From Pseudomonas sp. B21-056 (GTDB lineage Bacteria; Pseudomonadota; Gammaproteobacteria; Pseudomonadales; Pseudomonadaceae), in contig NZ_CP087203.1 of NCBI RefSeq assembly GCF_026016325.1, positions 6,384,717-6,448,716 on the forward strand: 64,000 bases of DNA, written 5' to 3'. The translations under genes and the position numbers were made by a program. The notes below the pieces were generated by a model, which was given only the letters and a program-made list of their open reading frames with translations, did not search any database and had not been told where the DNA came from. This document shows positions 9,445-18,099 of this stretch, one piece after another; positions within the stretch are counted from its first letter, which is position 1, and each line of letters starts with the position of its first letter.

Positions 9445-10649
9445 GCCGCGACCTCGTCATGCCAGGAGCCAAACGGATCCGGCAACAAACGCCACCCCTC
9501 GATACCCAGGGCCATTTCCGTATCCGTAAGCAAGCACCCGTCCAGTTCCTCGGTGAGCTGCTCGAAGTCGATGTTCTGGCCGATGAATACCAACTCCTGG
9601 CGGCAATCCCCCGTACCGGGCAGCCAGTTTTTCATGATGGCGGCGGTGCTTTCCGCATCCTGGGGCCATTGATCCTTGGGCACGAACCGCCACCAACGCC
9701 CGGCAAAACCATGTCGCATCAACCCACCTGCCTGGGACCAACTGCCCGCCTCCTCGGGTTTGCTCGCCAGCCAGAAGAAGCCTTTGGAGCGCAGCAGCTT
9801 GCCGTTGATCCAGGGTCGTTCGATCAGGTCGAAGAAGCGCTGGGGATGGAAAGGCCCGCGCGCCCGGTAGACTGTCGAAGCGATGCCGTATTCCTCGGTT
9901 TCAGGCGAGTGTTCGCCACGTAATTCCTGCAGCCAGCCGGGCGCTTGAGCCGCACGTTCGAAATCAAAACGACCGGTGTCGAGGATTTCTCCCAGCGGCA
10001 CCTGCCCCATGACCATGGGCATAATCTTAGCGTGAGCATTGAGACGCTTGAGGATAGCCACCAGTTCTTCCCGTTCGTGACGGCTGATCAGATCGATCTT
10101 GCTGATCAGAATCACGTCGGCGAACTCGATCTGCTCGATCAGCAGATCCGTGATCGAACGTTCATCCTCCTCTCCCAGGGTTTCGCCCCGCGATGCCAGG
10201 TTCTCGGCGGCTTGGTAATCCGGCAGGAAGTTCACGCCGTCGACCACGGTGACCATGGTGTCGAGCCGTGCGACATCGGCCAGGCTTCGGCCCTCTTCAT
10301 CGCGGAACGTGAAGGTCTCAGCCACCGGCAAAGGTTCGGAAATACCGGTGGACTCGATCAACAGGTAATCGAAGCGCCCTTCCCTGGCGAGTTGCCCGAC
10401 TTCTTCGAGCAGATCCTCACGCAGCGTGCAGCAGATGCAACCGTTGCTCATCTCCACCAGCTTTTCTTCGGCGCGGTTCAGGCTGACATCGCGCTGGACT
10501 TCGCTGCCATCGATGTTGATTTCGCTCATATCGTTGACGATGACTGCGACACGTAGATTGTCCCGATTGCGCAGGACGTGGTTGAGCAGCGTGCTCTTAC
10601 CGGCACCGAGGAACCCGGAGAGCACAGTTACGGGGAGACGATTGGGCAT
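9441..10649 (-). CDS. zigA: Zinc metallochaperone GTPase ZigA (COG0523)
   Basis: A 402-residue CobW-family GTPase. Walker [10 protein letters not shown] at residues 12-20, CxCC motif GCICC at 70-74, ISKID for guanine recognition, and a C-terminal CobW_C domain ([10 protein letters not shown]...GFFWLASKP). ZigA-type proteins are made under zinc starvation and are thought to load zinc-dependent enzymes. The start at 10649 is chosen because GAGGA sits eight bases upstream; an in-frame ATG 15 bases earlier has no ribosome binding site. A perfect Zur-type palindrome lies 89 bases upstream. First gene of the operon with the DUF1826 gene. Confidence 0.93.
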   Translation of the reverse strand: MPNRLPVTVLSGFLGAGKSTLLNHVLRNRDNLRVAVIVNDMSEINIDGSEVQRDVSLNRAEEKLVEMSNGCICCTLREDLLEEVGQLAREGRFDYLLIESTGISEPLPVAETFTFRDEEGRSLADVARLDTMVTVVDGVNFLPDYQAAENLASRGETLGEEDERSITDLLIEQIEFADVILISKIDLISRHEREELVAILKRLNAHAKIMPMVMGQVPLGEILDTGRFDFERAAQAPGWLQELRGEHSPETEEYGIASTVYRARGPFHPQRFFDLIERPWINGKLLRSKGFFWLASKPEEAGSWSQAGGLMRHGFAGRWWRFVPKDQWPQDAESTAAIMKNWLPGTGDCRQELVFIGQNIDFEQLTEELDGCLLTDTEMALGIEGWRLLPDPFGSWHDEVAA

Positions 10650-10737
10650 CAGGTCTATCCTCATCGGGCGACCGCAGTTGAAGGCTGTTTTGCGGCTCGT
10701 TGTCAGGTTGCCGCTCGATTAGGCGGCTTATTTTAAT

Positions 10738-10750
10738 GTTATAGTATAAC
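10738..10750. promoter_or_regulatory. Zur-type operator between zigA and a small exported gene
   Basis: Perfect 13-base palindrome GTTATAGTATAAC. It matches the GTTATA-n-TATAAC pattern of gammaproteobacterial Zur boxes and lies in the divergent promoter region, 89 bases from the zigA ATG and 46 bases from the 10796 ATG, so one site can control both directions. Assigned by pattern and context. Confidence 0.88.
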
Positions 10751-10795
10751 GACAAATCTCTGCCAGCCTGAGATCCACTCTTTTGAGAATCATTC

Positions 10796-11185
10796 ATGCG
10801 AAAAGTCCTGGGATTCGTCTTCGCCTGCCTGCTGCCGTTGTGCGCCACGATGGCGTCGGCCCAGACGCCGTTACTGGCAAATTGCACGCGCAGCGCGAAT
10901 TTATTGGCATGTACTGATGAACAAGGGAATGCCTATAGCGTTATGACGGCCGGTAGCACGGTGTATTTGCGCGGTTTTGAAGTGATGGGCAATCGCCACT
11001 GGGCCCAGACCAATAGCCGCTACGGCCAATTGACGTTCTTCACCGGCTTGGCTTCCGATGGCGAGGCCTGGGTCGGCTATAGCCGGCGTGTCGGTTGGAC
11101 GACGCTGAATCGCTTTTCAAGTTCGGGCGGTAGCGCCGGTAAATTTATCTGCGGGCGCGTGAACGGCTGCCAGGATTCACGCTGA
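10796..11185 (+). CDS. Small exported protein in the Zur locus, function unknown
   Basis: A 129-residue protein. The signal peptide ends after MASA-Q (about residue 22). The mature part holds four cysteines (ANC, LLAC, FIC, NGC), which could form two disulfides, and is rich in Gly, Ser and aromatic residues. No known family was recognised. Its position 46 bases downstream of a perfect Zur-type palindrome, divergent from zigA, suggests derepression under zinc limitation and a periplasmic role there. Confidence 0.72.
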   Translation: MRKVLGFVFACLLPLCATMASAQTPLLANCTRSANLLACTDEQGNAYSVMTAGSTVYLRGFEVMGNRHWAQTNSRYGQLTFFTGLASDGEAWVGYSRRVGWTTLNRFSSSGGSAGKFICGRVNGCQDSR

Positions 11186-11201
11186 TGTTTCACGTGGAAC
11201 G
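11186..11201. promoter_or_regulatory. parS-like centromere site
   Basis: TGTTTCACGTGGAACG matches the ParB-binding consensus TGTTCCACGTGGAACA at 14 of 16 positions, including the central CACGTG. It starts at the base after the stop codon of the preceding gene. Confidence 0.8.
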
Positions 11202-11256
11202 ATAACAAGCGCGCTCATGAAACTCTGTTCATGAAAAAGGTTTGGTTGAATTTATA

Positions 11257-11269
11257 GTTATAATATAAC
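11257..11269. promoter_or_regulatory. Zur-type operator before folE2 and the metal ABC genes
   Basis: Perfect 13-base palindrome GTTATAATATAAC, differing from the zigA site only at the central base. It lies 32 bases before the folE2 ATG and would control the folE2-ABC transporter operon. Confidence 0.88.
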
Positions 11270-11300
11270 ATTAAATTCGACTTCCCGACGGACCTTGCTC

Positions 11301-12197
11301 ATGAACGCGTTTACGCTTCCGGACATTGCTGCCCAGGCTTCACGCCAAGCCTTACCTCTCGATTGGGTGGGCATGTGTGGCGTCGCCTTGCCGGTGTCGA
11401 TCGATGGTCAACAACTGAGCGCCACCGCAGATCTTGGCGTCAGCCTCGACGACGGGGAAGCTCGCGGCATTCATATGTCCCGCTTGTACCTGGCGCTGGA
11501 GATGCTCGAACACACGCCACTTTCTCCTTCGCTGTTGCAACACGTCCTGCTGCAATTCCTGGACAGCCATGACGGACTGTCCCAATCCGCCTCGCTGACC
11601 ATCCACACCGAACTGCTGCTCAAACGCCCCGCGCTGGTCAGCCCGTTATCCGGTTGGAAAAGTTATCCGGTAAGTATCGAAGCTCATCTGAAACACGCAG
11701 TGTTCCACGTGGAACTGAATGTCCAGATTCCCTATTCCTCCACTTGCCCGTGCTCGGCGGCACTCGCCAGATAGCTGATCCAACAGCAGTTCGTGGATGA
11801 CTTCGCGAATAAACCTTTGGAACATGGCGAAGTTCTGACCTGGTTGGGCTCATCAAAAGGCATTGTTGCCACGCCTCATAGTCAACGCAGCACCGCGTCC
11901 CTGAACGTCCGGTTGAACCCGGAGATCAACCACTTGCCACTTTCACTGCTCATCAACCAGGCCGAAGCAGCCTTGGGTACCGCGGTACAAACCGCCGTCA
12001 AGCGCGCGGATGAACAAGCATTCGCCCTCGCCAATGGCCAGAACCTGATGTTCTGCGAGGACGCCGCTCGACGCTTGAGCCTGGCCTTGAGGCAATCACC
12101 CGAGGTCATCGCACTCAATGTGCGCGTCGTTCACGCGGAAAGCCTGCATGCCCATGACGCCGTGGCGCAAAGCCGCTGGGCTCGGGAGGCTGCATGA
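11301..12197 (+). pseudogene. folE2: GTP cyclohydrolase FolE2 interrupted by an amber codon
   Basis: FolE2 makes dihydroneopterin triphosphate from GTP for folate synthesis and replaces zinc-dependent FolE when zinc is scarce. The frame reads as a complete FolE2 of about 298 residues except that codon 158 (11772-11774) is TAG, directly after the catalytic-Cys region STCPCSAALAR (Cys149, Cys151). The sequence then continues in the same frame with LIQQQFVDDF and the conserved GIVATPHSQRST and HAESLHAHDA blocks. FolE2 relatives, as I recall them, carry Gln at this point (ALARQLIQQQF), so one C-to-T change in CAG explains it. No shift of frame is involved. Without suppression the product would lack the C-terminal half. 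The start is ATG 11301, and the stop overlaps the next gene as ATGA. Confidence 0.88.
11701..11716. promoter_or_regulatory. parS-like site inside folE2
   Basis: TGTTCCACGTGGAACT matches the ParB-binding consensus at 15 of 16 positions. It lies in the folE2 coding frame, where it encodes V-F-H-V-E-L, about 500 bases from the site at 11186. Confidence 0.87.
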
Positions 12198-12862
12198 TCA
12201 ATTGTCAGGCTTTGCGCTGGGGGCCGCCGGGGCGCCCTCTTACTCCCGAGCTGCATCTGGAACGTCCCGCTGGCAGCCTGACGGCGATCATTGGCGCCAA
12301 TGGTTCGGGCAAAAGCAGTCTGCTGAAAGTCCTCGCTGGGTTGCAAAAACCGCTTTCCGGAAAGCTCACGCTGACGGTTCCACGGCGAGGCGGTGTTTCG
12401 TTCCTGCCGCAACAGCAACACCTGGATCGCCAGTTTCCCATCAGCTTGCAAGAGCTGGTGGCCGCAGGGGCCTGGGGTAGCCGACAAACACCGGCCCAGC
12501 GAAGCCAGCGACTCAGCACGGTACTGGAGAACTGGGCTTTGACGGGCCTGGAAAATCGACCACTCATGGCGTTGTCTGGAGGCGAATTGCAGCGTGCCCT
12601 GCTCGCTCGCCTGAGTCTGGCCGAGGCGCCGTTGCTATTGCTCGATGAACCTCACGCGGCGCTCGATGAAGAAGGTCAGGCGTTGCTGTGGAAGCACATT
12701 CACGACTGGCACACCCTAGGCCGCACCCTGGTGGTGGTGTGTCATGACCTCGCCGCTGTACGCCAGCATATTCCCCACACCTTATTGGTCAGCCCCACAG
12801 GCTGCACGTTGGGTCGCAGCGTTGAAGTGATCGCCCAGCAACCTCATATGAAGGTGGCTTGA
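12194..12862 (+). CDS. Metal (zinc) ABC transporter, ATP-binding protein
   Basis: A 222-residue ABC ATPase of the ZnuC/AztA type. Walker A GANGSGKSS at 34-42, Q-loop LPQQQ at 71-75, signature LSGGE at 127-131, Walker B LLLLDEP at 147-153 and H-loop His184. It energises uptake through the permease encoded next. Its ATG overlaps the folE2 stop (ATGA) and its stop overlaps the permease ATG (TGATG), so the genes are one operon behind the Zur-type site at 11257. It is distinct from the housekeeping znuABC set that Pseudomonas usually keeps beside zur. Confidence 0.92.
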   Translation: MINCQALRWGPPGRPLTPELHLERPAGSLTAIIGANGSGKSSLLKVLAGLQKPLSGKLTLTVPRRGGVSFLPQQQHLDRQFPISLQELVAAGAWGSRQTPAQRSQRLSTVLENWALTGLENRPLMALSGGELQRALLARLSLAEAPLLLLDEPHAALDEEGQALLWKHIHDWHTLGRTLVVVCHDLAAVRQHIPHTLLVSPTGCTLGRSVEVIAQQPHMKVA

Positions 12863-13728
12863 TGCTCGCGGCCACCCACCTCTGGCAGCCTTTTCAGGAG
12901 TTCGTCTTCATGCGCCGGGCTTTGCTCGGCGGCCTGGTACTGGCCTGCAGCACGGCACCTTTGGGGGTATTCCTGATCCTGCGGCGCATGAGCCTGATCG
13001 GCGACGCCGTGGCCCACGGCATCCTACCCGGCGCCGCACTGGGCTTCTGGTTCGCCGGATTGAGCCTGCCGGCCCTGACGCTGGGCGGCCTCGGCGCGGG
13101 CCTGGGCATGGCCGGGCTCGCGGCCTGGGTGACCCGTCGCACCGGCCTGCGGGAAGATGCGAGCCTCGCGGCGATCTATCCCATCTCCCTGGCGGCCGGT
13201 GTTTTGATCCTCGGCGTGGCGGGTAAGCGGTTGGATCTGCTGCACCTGTTGTTCGGTTCGGCATTGGCAGTGGACGGCCCGACACTCACCGGCATGCTCT
13301 GGGTGTCAGCGGTCAGCCTGATTGCCATGGCGCTGATCTACCGCCCCCTGTTACTCGACACCCTGGATCCGCTGTTCCTGCAAACCGTCAGCCGCCTCGG
13401 CCCGTTGGCCCATGGTGTGTTCCTGACCCTGGTGGTGCTGAACCTGGTGATCGGCTTCCAGGCCATTGGCGCCCTCATGGTGGTCGGCTTGATGATGCTG
13501 CCGGCCGCCTCCTCCAGGTTCTGGAGTCGTCGCTTGCCGGCCCTGATGGCCATCGCTGCGCTGCTCGGTTGCCTCTCGGTCTGGTTCGGCCTGTTGCTGT
13601 CCTTCTACTTCTCGCTGCCCAGCGGCCCGGCCATCGTACTGGTCGCCGGGGCGTTGTATCTGTTGTCCGTGATATTCGGTCCGGTGCACGGTTTGCTGCG
13701 CCGCCCGCCCTTGCTCACATCCCCATGA
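12862..13728 (+). CDS. Metal (zinc) ABC transporter, permease
   Basis: A 288-residue integral membrane protein of the ABC-3 (ZnuB/MntB) family with about eight hydrophobic segments. The coupling region near the start (LILRRMSLIGDAVAHGILPGAALGF) is the family hallmark, and VGLMMLPAAS lies towards the end. The ATG at 12862 shares one base with the preceding stop; a TTG three bases earlier is possible. The stop overlaps an ATG of the binding-protein gene. Confidence 0.92.
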   Translation: MLAATHLWQPFQEFVFMRRALLGGLVLACSTAPLGVFLILRRMSLIGDAVAHGILPGAALGFWFAGLSLPALTLGGLGAGLGMAGLAAWVTRRTGLREDASLAAIYPISLAAGVLILGVAGKRLDLLHLLFGSALAVDGPTLTGMLWVSAVSLIAMALIYRPLLLDTLDPLFLQTVSRLGPLAHGVFLTLVVLNLVIGFQAIGALMVVGLMMLPAASSRFWSRRLPALMAIAALLGCLSVWFGLLLSFYFSLPSGPAIVLVAGALYLLSVIFGPVHGLLRRPPLLTSP

Positions 13729-13739
13729 GGTGTTCCCCG

Positions 13740-14615
13740 ATGCGCGCTCTGCTCGTGCTGTTCAGTCTGATGCTGTCGATGTCCTTGTCCGCCGCCGAAA
13801 AACTCCAGGTAGTCACCAGCTTCAGCATTCTCGCCGACATGACCCGACAGGTCGGGGGCGAGCATATCCAGATCACCAACATGGTCGGACCGGATGCCGA
13901 CGCGCACACCTACGAACCAACGCCGGACGATGCCAAGGCGTTGCTCGGTGCAAAATTGATCATCAAGAATGGATTGGGTTTCGAGCCGTGGCTGGATCGC
14001 CTGGTCACCAGCACGGAAACCGGTGCCCCGGTCATCAGTGCCAGTCGTGGCGTGATTCCGCGTTCCCTGGATGAAGACGGTGAGACAATCCCCGACCCAC
14101 ACGCCTGGCACAACCTGGCAAATGCCGAGCTGTATGTACACAACATCACCAAGGCGCTGGAAGCCGCCGATCCGGCCAACAAAGCCGATTACGAGCGCAA
14201 CAGCCAGGCGTACCTGAAAAAGATCTACGGGCTGCTTGCCGAAGCCAAGGCCAAGCTCGGTTCACTGCCGCCGGGCAACCGCAAGATCGTGACATCGCAT
14301 GATGCATTCGGTTATCTGGGTCAGGCCTACGGCATCGACTTCATGGCGCCTCAGGGACTGTCCACCGAACGGGAACCGTCAGCCGCCGAAGTCGCAGCGC
14401 TGATTACCCAGATCCGTCAGGCGCACGTCAAAGCAGTGTTCATGGAAAACATCAAGGATGCACGCCTGCTCAAGCAGATCGCCGACGAAAGCGGCGCACG
14501 CATCGGCGGCACGCTGTACTCCGATGCCCTCGCCGCCAGCGGACCGGCCAGTACCTTCACCGGCCTGTTCGAATATAACCTCAACACGCTGTATGACGCG
14601 TTGTCCAAACCGTAA
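13740..14615 (+). CDS. Metal (zinc) ABC transporter, periplasmic binding protein
   Basis: A 291-residue cluster A-I binding protein. The signal peptide ends near residue 19 (MSLSAAEK). The likely metal ligands are His56 (DAHTYEP), His121 (DPHAWHN), His187 (TSHDAFGYL) and Asp262 (LYSDAL). It lacks the long His-rich loop of classical ZnuA, resembling AztC and manganese-type proteins; zinc is inferred from the operon and Zur site. The start at 13740 is chosen because AGG stands nine bases upstream and the signal peptide begins there; an in-frame ATG at 13725 overlapping the permease stop is an alternative. Confidence 0.9.
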   Translation: MRALLVLFSLMLSMSLSAAEKLQVVTSFSILADMTRQVGGEHIQITNMVGPDADAHTYEPTPDDAKALLGAKLIIKNGLGFEPWLDRLVTSTETGAPVISASRGVIPRSLDEDGETIPDPHAWHNLANAELYVHNITKALEAADPANKADYERNSQAYLKKIYGLLAEAKAKLGSLPPGNRKIVTSHDAFGYLGQAYGIDFMAPQGLSTEREPSAAEVAALITQIRQAHVKAVFMENIKDARLLKQIADESGARIGGTLYSDALAASGPASTFTGLFEYNLNTLYDALSKP

Positions 14616-14637
14616 CCGTCAGGTGTGATCTGCGCAG

Positions 14638-14660
14638 CGGTCAAGCCCTCGGCTTGACCG
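14638..14660. terminator. Hairpin at the convergence of two genes
   Basis: Perfect 10-base stem CGGTCAAGCC / GGCTTGACCG with a CTC loop, straddling the stop of the minus-strand DUF3617 gene and 22 bases after the metal-binding-protein gene. No T-tract follows on either strand, so a terminator function is only suggested by its place. Confidence 0.4.
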
Positions 14661-15162
14661 TCCCGCAATCCTGCCCCAACCACACGGCACGGGTATCGAG
14701 GCTGCCATTCTGCTGGATGCCAGTGGCATTGAAGGTGCCGTTGACCTTGGTGGTGAATTCCCGATCGCTCTGGAATGTCGCGATACCGTTGCCCTGGGCT
14801 TTCGGGCAGCTGAAGCGAAACTTCCACTGATTGCCGGTGCGCTCGGTGATCTGTTGTTTGCATCCTGATTGCGGATCTTGCAGCGGAATATCATTGGTCT
14901 GGACCTGCTCCGGCGTCAGGCATACCCGAATCCCCTTCCCGCCCATGGTAATGCCCTGCTTCTCCAACATCGCCCTTTGCTCCGGGGTGATCTGGTTCTG
15001 CAGCTGGCCGAGAATAAGTTGCAGGTCTGGCAGGTTCTGGTTATCGACTTTCATATTGCTTGTAGTCAATTCCCACAGACCTGGCTGAAGCATCTGTGCC
15101 TGAGCCGCCACAGGAACCGACAAGCCAACCGCCAAGGCCAAACCCAGCAGACGAACATTCAT
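14641..15162 (-). CDS. DUF3617 family exported protein
   Basis: A 173-residue protein with a signal peptide (MNVRLLGLALAVGLSVPVAAQA). The mature part starts with the family motif LQPGLWELTTSNMKV, continues with MGGKGIRVCLTPEQ, and has conserved cysteines (VCLT, GCKQ, FSCPK, DCG). DUF3617 proteins are periplasmic and of unknown role. GGAG lies eight bases before the chosen ATG at 15162; longer in-frame starts lack a ribosome binding site and would bury the signal peptide. Confidence 0.86.
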   Translation of the reverse strand: MNVRLLGLALAVGLSVPVAAQAQMLQPGLWELTTSNMKVDNQNLPDLQLILGQLQNQITPEQRAMLEKQGITMGGKGIRVCLTPEQVQTNDIPLQDPQSGCKQQITERTGNQWKFRFSCPKAQGNGIATFQSDREFTTKVNGTFNATGIQQNGSLDTRAVWLGQDCGTVKPRA

Positions 15163-15303
15163 TGCAAGAACTCCAGAGGACAAGTGGCCGTTAGACGCCG
15201 CCCACGGGCTTCGGTTCAGGCTGGGCAGCAGTGAATTAAATAGCGACATTCGCCGAAGAACATGGTCTGTTAAGCATTGGAATTTCAGGAGCATGGCTGC
15301 CTC

Positions 15304-16743
15304 ATGGATTATTTCGGACCGCATGTTTTCGGTTACTTGATTGCGTTGCTCCATACCCTGGGTTCCATCGCCGCGGTGCATGCGGTGCTTACGGTGCGCA
15401 CCGCCCAAGGATCGATCGCCTGGGCCCTGTCACTGCTGTTTATCCCCTACCTGACGTTGATTCCCTATCTGGTGTTCGGTCGCAGCACCTTCGACGGCTA
15501 CATCAAGGCACGCCGGCAAGCCAACGAAGAAATGCGCAAGGCCGTGTCCGAGTTGAACTGGCGCCCATGGGTCGAAGAGGCCCTGGCCGCCCGCGCCTCC
15601 CAAGCCTACGCCTCGCTACGCGCCATGCCCAAACTGGGCCGAACGCCCTGCCTGGCGAACAATGAGGTGCGTTTGCTCGTCAATGGTCACGCCACGTTCA
15701 AGGCCATTTTCCAAGCCATCGAAAACGCCCGGGAAGCCGTGCTGATCCAGTTTTTCATCATTCATGACGACCGACTTGGCCAACGCCTGCAGACGTTGCT
15801 TTTGAAGAAAGCCGCCGAAGGCGTGGCGGTCTATCTGCTGTATGACCGGATCGGCAGCCATTCCCTGCCCCATCGTTATGTCCAGGCGTTGCGCGATGGG
15901 GGCGTTCATGTGAAAGCGTTCGCGACCCGCAGTGGCTGGCTCAATCGTTTCCAGGTCAACTTTCGCAACCACCGCAAGATCGTCGCGGTGGACGGTGTGC
16001 TGGGGTTCGTCGGCGGGCACAACGTGGGCGACGAATACATGGGGCAGATGCCGCCCCTGTCGCCATGGCGCGATACCCACGTTGAAGTACGTGGCCCCGT
16101 GGTGGCGAGCATGCAGGAGTCATTTGCCGAAGACTGGTTCTGGGCCGCCCGCTCCCTACCGCCATTGATCCTGCCAGACACCTACCCCGAGGACGGCGTG
16201 CTCTGCCAGTTGCTGGCCAGCGGGCCGGCCGATGCCCAGGAAACCTGTTCGCTCTTTTTCGTCGAAGCCATTCATGCGGCCAGTGAACGGGTCTGGATCA
16301 CCACGCCTTACTTCATTCCTGACGAGTCGGTATTCGCTGCCTTGCGCCTGGCGGTGCTGCGCGGAGTGGACGTGCGCATCCTCCTGCCTTCACGACCGGA
16401 CCATAAGGTCGTCTACGCGGCCTCCAGCCTGTATGCGTTCGAAGCGGTGCGGGCCGGTGTGCGAGTGTTTCGCTACGAGCCGGGGTTCCTGCATCAGAAA
16501 GTGGTACTGATCGACCGGGAAATCAGCGCCATCGGCAGCGCCAACCTGGACAACCGTTCTTTTCGGCTGAATTTCGAAGTGATGCTGCTGACGGTGGATA
16601 TTCCGTTCGCCACCGAAGTCGAGCGGATGCTTGAAAAGGACTTTGCGCAAGCCCACGAAATCGCCCAACAGGAAAACCGGGAAACCCACCGCGTACGAAA
16701 AATCGGCATGCGGATCGCCCGGCTTATTTCGCCGATACTTTAA
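15304..16743 (+). CDS. cls: Cardiolipin synthase (phospholipase D family)
   Basis: A 479-residue ClsA-type enzyme that joins two phosphatidylglycerol molecules into cardiolipin at the inner membrane. Two N-terminal membrane helices (residues about 8-28 and 38-58, with [16 protein letters not shown]) precede two HKD catalytic motifs: His223-x-Lys225...Asp230 (HRKIVAVDG) and His397-x-Lys399...Asp404 (HQKVVLIDR). AGGAG lies 12 bases before the ATG. Its stop overlaps the convergent cfa stop by three bases. Confidence 0.94.
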   Translation: MDYFGPHVFGYLIALLHTLGSIAAVHAVLTVRTAQGSIAWALSLLFIPYLTLIPYLVFGRSTFDGYIKARRQANEEMRKAVSELNWRPWVEEALAARASQAYASLRAMPKLGRTPCLANNEVRLLVNGHATFKAIFQAIENAREAVLIQFFIIHDDRLGQRLQTLLLKKAAEGVAVYLLYDRIGSHSLPHRYVQALRDGGVHVKAFATRSGWLNRFQVNFRNHRKIVAVDGVLGFVGGHNVGDEYMGQMPPLSPWRDTHVEVRGPVVASMQESFAEDWFWAARSLPPLILPDTYPEDGVLCQLLASGPADAQETCSLFFVEAIHAASERVWITTPYFIPDESVFAALRLAVLRGVDVRILLPSRPDHKVVYAASSLYAFEAVRAGVRVFRYEPGFLHQKVVLIDREISAIGSANLDNRSFRLNFEVMLLTVDIPFATEVERMLEKDFAQAHEIAQQENRETHRVRKIGMRIARLISPIL

Positions 16744-17927
16744 GGCGTGTAGATATCGTCGCGGGTCCAGGGCAGATCATGGCTGCCATCGGCGTAAGCC
16801 TTCACTGCCAGGATCTGATGCAGATTGATCCAGCCCTTGGCGAACGCATAGGCGCATCCGGCCAGGTACAACCGCCAGATCCGCAACGCTTGCTCCGGCA
16901 CCTCTTTCGACGCAGCCTCCAGATTGTCTTCGAGCCGCTCACTCCAGTGATCCAGCGTGCGCGCGTAGTGCAGGCGCAAGCTCTCCACATCGACAATCTC
17001 CAACCCCGCCTCGCTGATCTGCGCTGAAATCATCGACAGGTGCGGCAGCTCGCCATTGGGGAAAACGTACTTCTCGATGAACTCGCCCGCGCCGCGACCG
17101 ACCGGACGGCCATCAGTGTGTTTGGCCGTGATGCCGTGGTTCATCACCAGCCCACCCTCACGCACCGCGCCAAACAGCGTCTTGCAATATTGCTCCAGAT
17201 TGGCGTGACCGACGTGCTCGAACATGCCGACGCTGACCACTTTGTCGAAGCGGCCATCTTGCGGAAGGTCTCGGTAATCCAATAACCGCAACTCCACCTG
17301 GCCTTCCAGGCCCTCCGCCTTGACCCGTTCCCGGCCCAGGGCCAGTTGCGCCTTGCTCAAGGTGATACCGCACACCTTGACGCCGAACTCCCGCGCCGCA
17401 TAACGCGCCAACCCACCCCAGCCGCAGCCGACATCCAGCAGGTACTCACCGGGCTGCAGGCGCAGTTTGCGGCACAGGTGACGGAATTTGGCTTGTTGGG
17501 CCTGCTCGAGGGTTTCGCTGCCCGTCTCGAAGTAGGCGCAGGAATAGGCCATGTCGCTGTCGAGCCACAGCTGATAAAACGCATTGGAAAGGTCGTAATG
17601 ATAGGAAATCGCCTTGGCGTCGGTTTCCTTGTCGTGGACTGAGCGTACCGGCTGGTTATCGCCCTCTTCGTCCAACAGTGCCTGGCTCCACTCGTCGCAG
17701 ACCCGGATCACTTCACTGATCGAGCCTTCGAGTTCGAGCTTGCCTTCGACAAACGCCGCCCCTAGCGCGTCCAGGCTGGGATGGGTGAGTTGCGCGACCA
17801 TTTGTGGGTCCTTGACCACGATCGTGACGCTGGGATCGGCACCCAACGTGAATTCATGGCCGTCCCAGAGTCGCAGCCGAAGCGACAGTTGAAGATTCTG
17901 TAAGGCCGGTGGAAGTTGCGCGAGCAT
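16740..17927 (-). CDS. cfa: Cyclopropane-fatty-acyl-phospholipid synthase
   Basis: A 395-residue SAM-dependent enzyme that adds a methylene bridge to unsaturated acyl chains of membrane lipids. The SAM-binding motif [10 protein letters not shown] is at about 165-174, preceded by the CFAS signature DMAYSCAYF (125-133) and followed by [14 protein letters not shown]. The ATG at 17927 has AAGGGGG eight bases upstream; the longer frame lacks such a site. Pseudomonas often has two cfa genes; which one this is cannot be told. The 172 bases upstream carry no gene. Confidence 0.93.
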   Translation of the reverse strand: MLAQLPPALQNLQLSLRLRLWDGHEFTLGADPSVTIVVKDPQMVAQLTHPSLDALGAAFVEGKLELEGSISEVIRVCDEWSQALLDEEGDNQPVRSVHDKETDAKAISYHYDLSNAFYQLWLDSDMAYSCAYFETGSETLEQAQQAKFRHLCRKLRLQPGEYLLDVGCGWGGLARYAAREFGVKVCGITLSKAQLALGRERVKAEGLEGQVELRLLDYRDLPQDGRFDKVVSVGMFEHVGHANLEQYCKTLFGAVREGGLVMNHGITAKHTDGRPVGRGAGEFIEKYVFPNGELPHLSMISAQISEAGLEIVDVESLRLHYARTLDHWSERLEDNLEAASKEVPEQALRIWRLYLAGCAYAFAKGWINLHQILAVKAYADGSHDLPWTRDDIYTP

Positions 17928-18099
17928 GAAAATACCCCCTTGTTTCAGACGTCCGAAATGAGGGTAGACCATCATAGAAAAATAGCAGGCTATCGAATTT
18001 ATAGCCTTTCTCTATCGTCGCCCGAATTCGCTCCCTGAGCCGGTACCGCCAACTGTTACACCCTCTTCCACCATGGACTGCCAGTTCCGCGCACAAGTT

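Noticed and set aside
11793..12197. Separate 134-residue gene behind the truncated folE2
   Set aside because: It continues FolE2 in the same frame right after the TAG and has no ribosome binding site; it is the C-terminal half of the interrupted gene.
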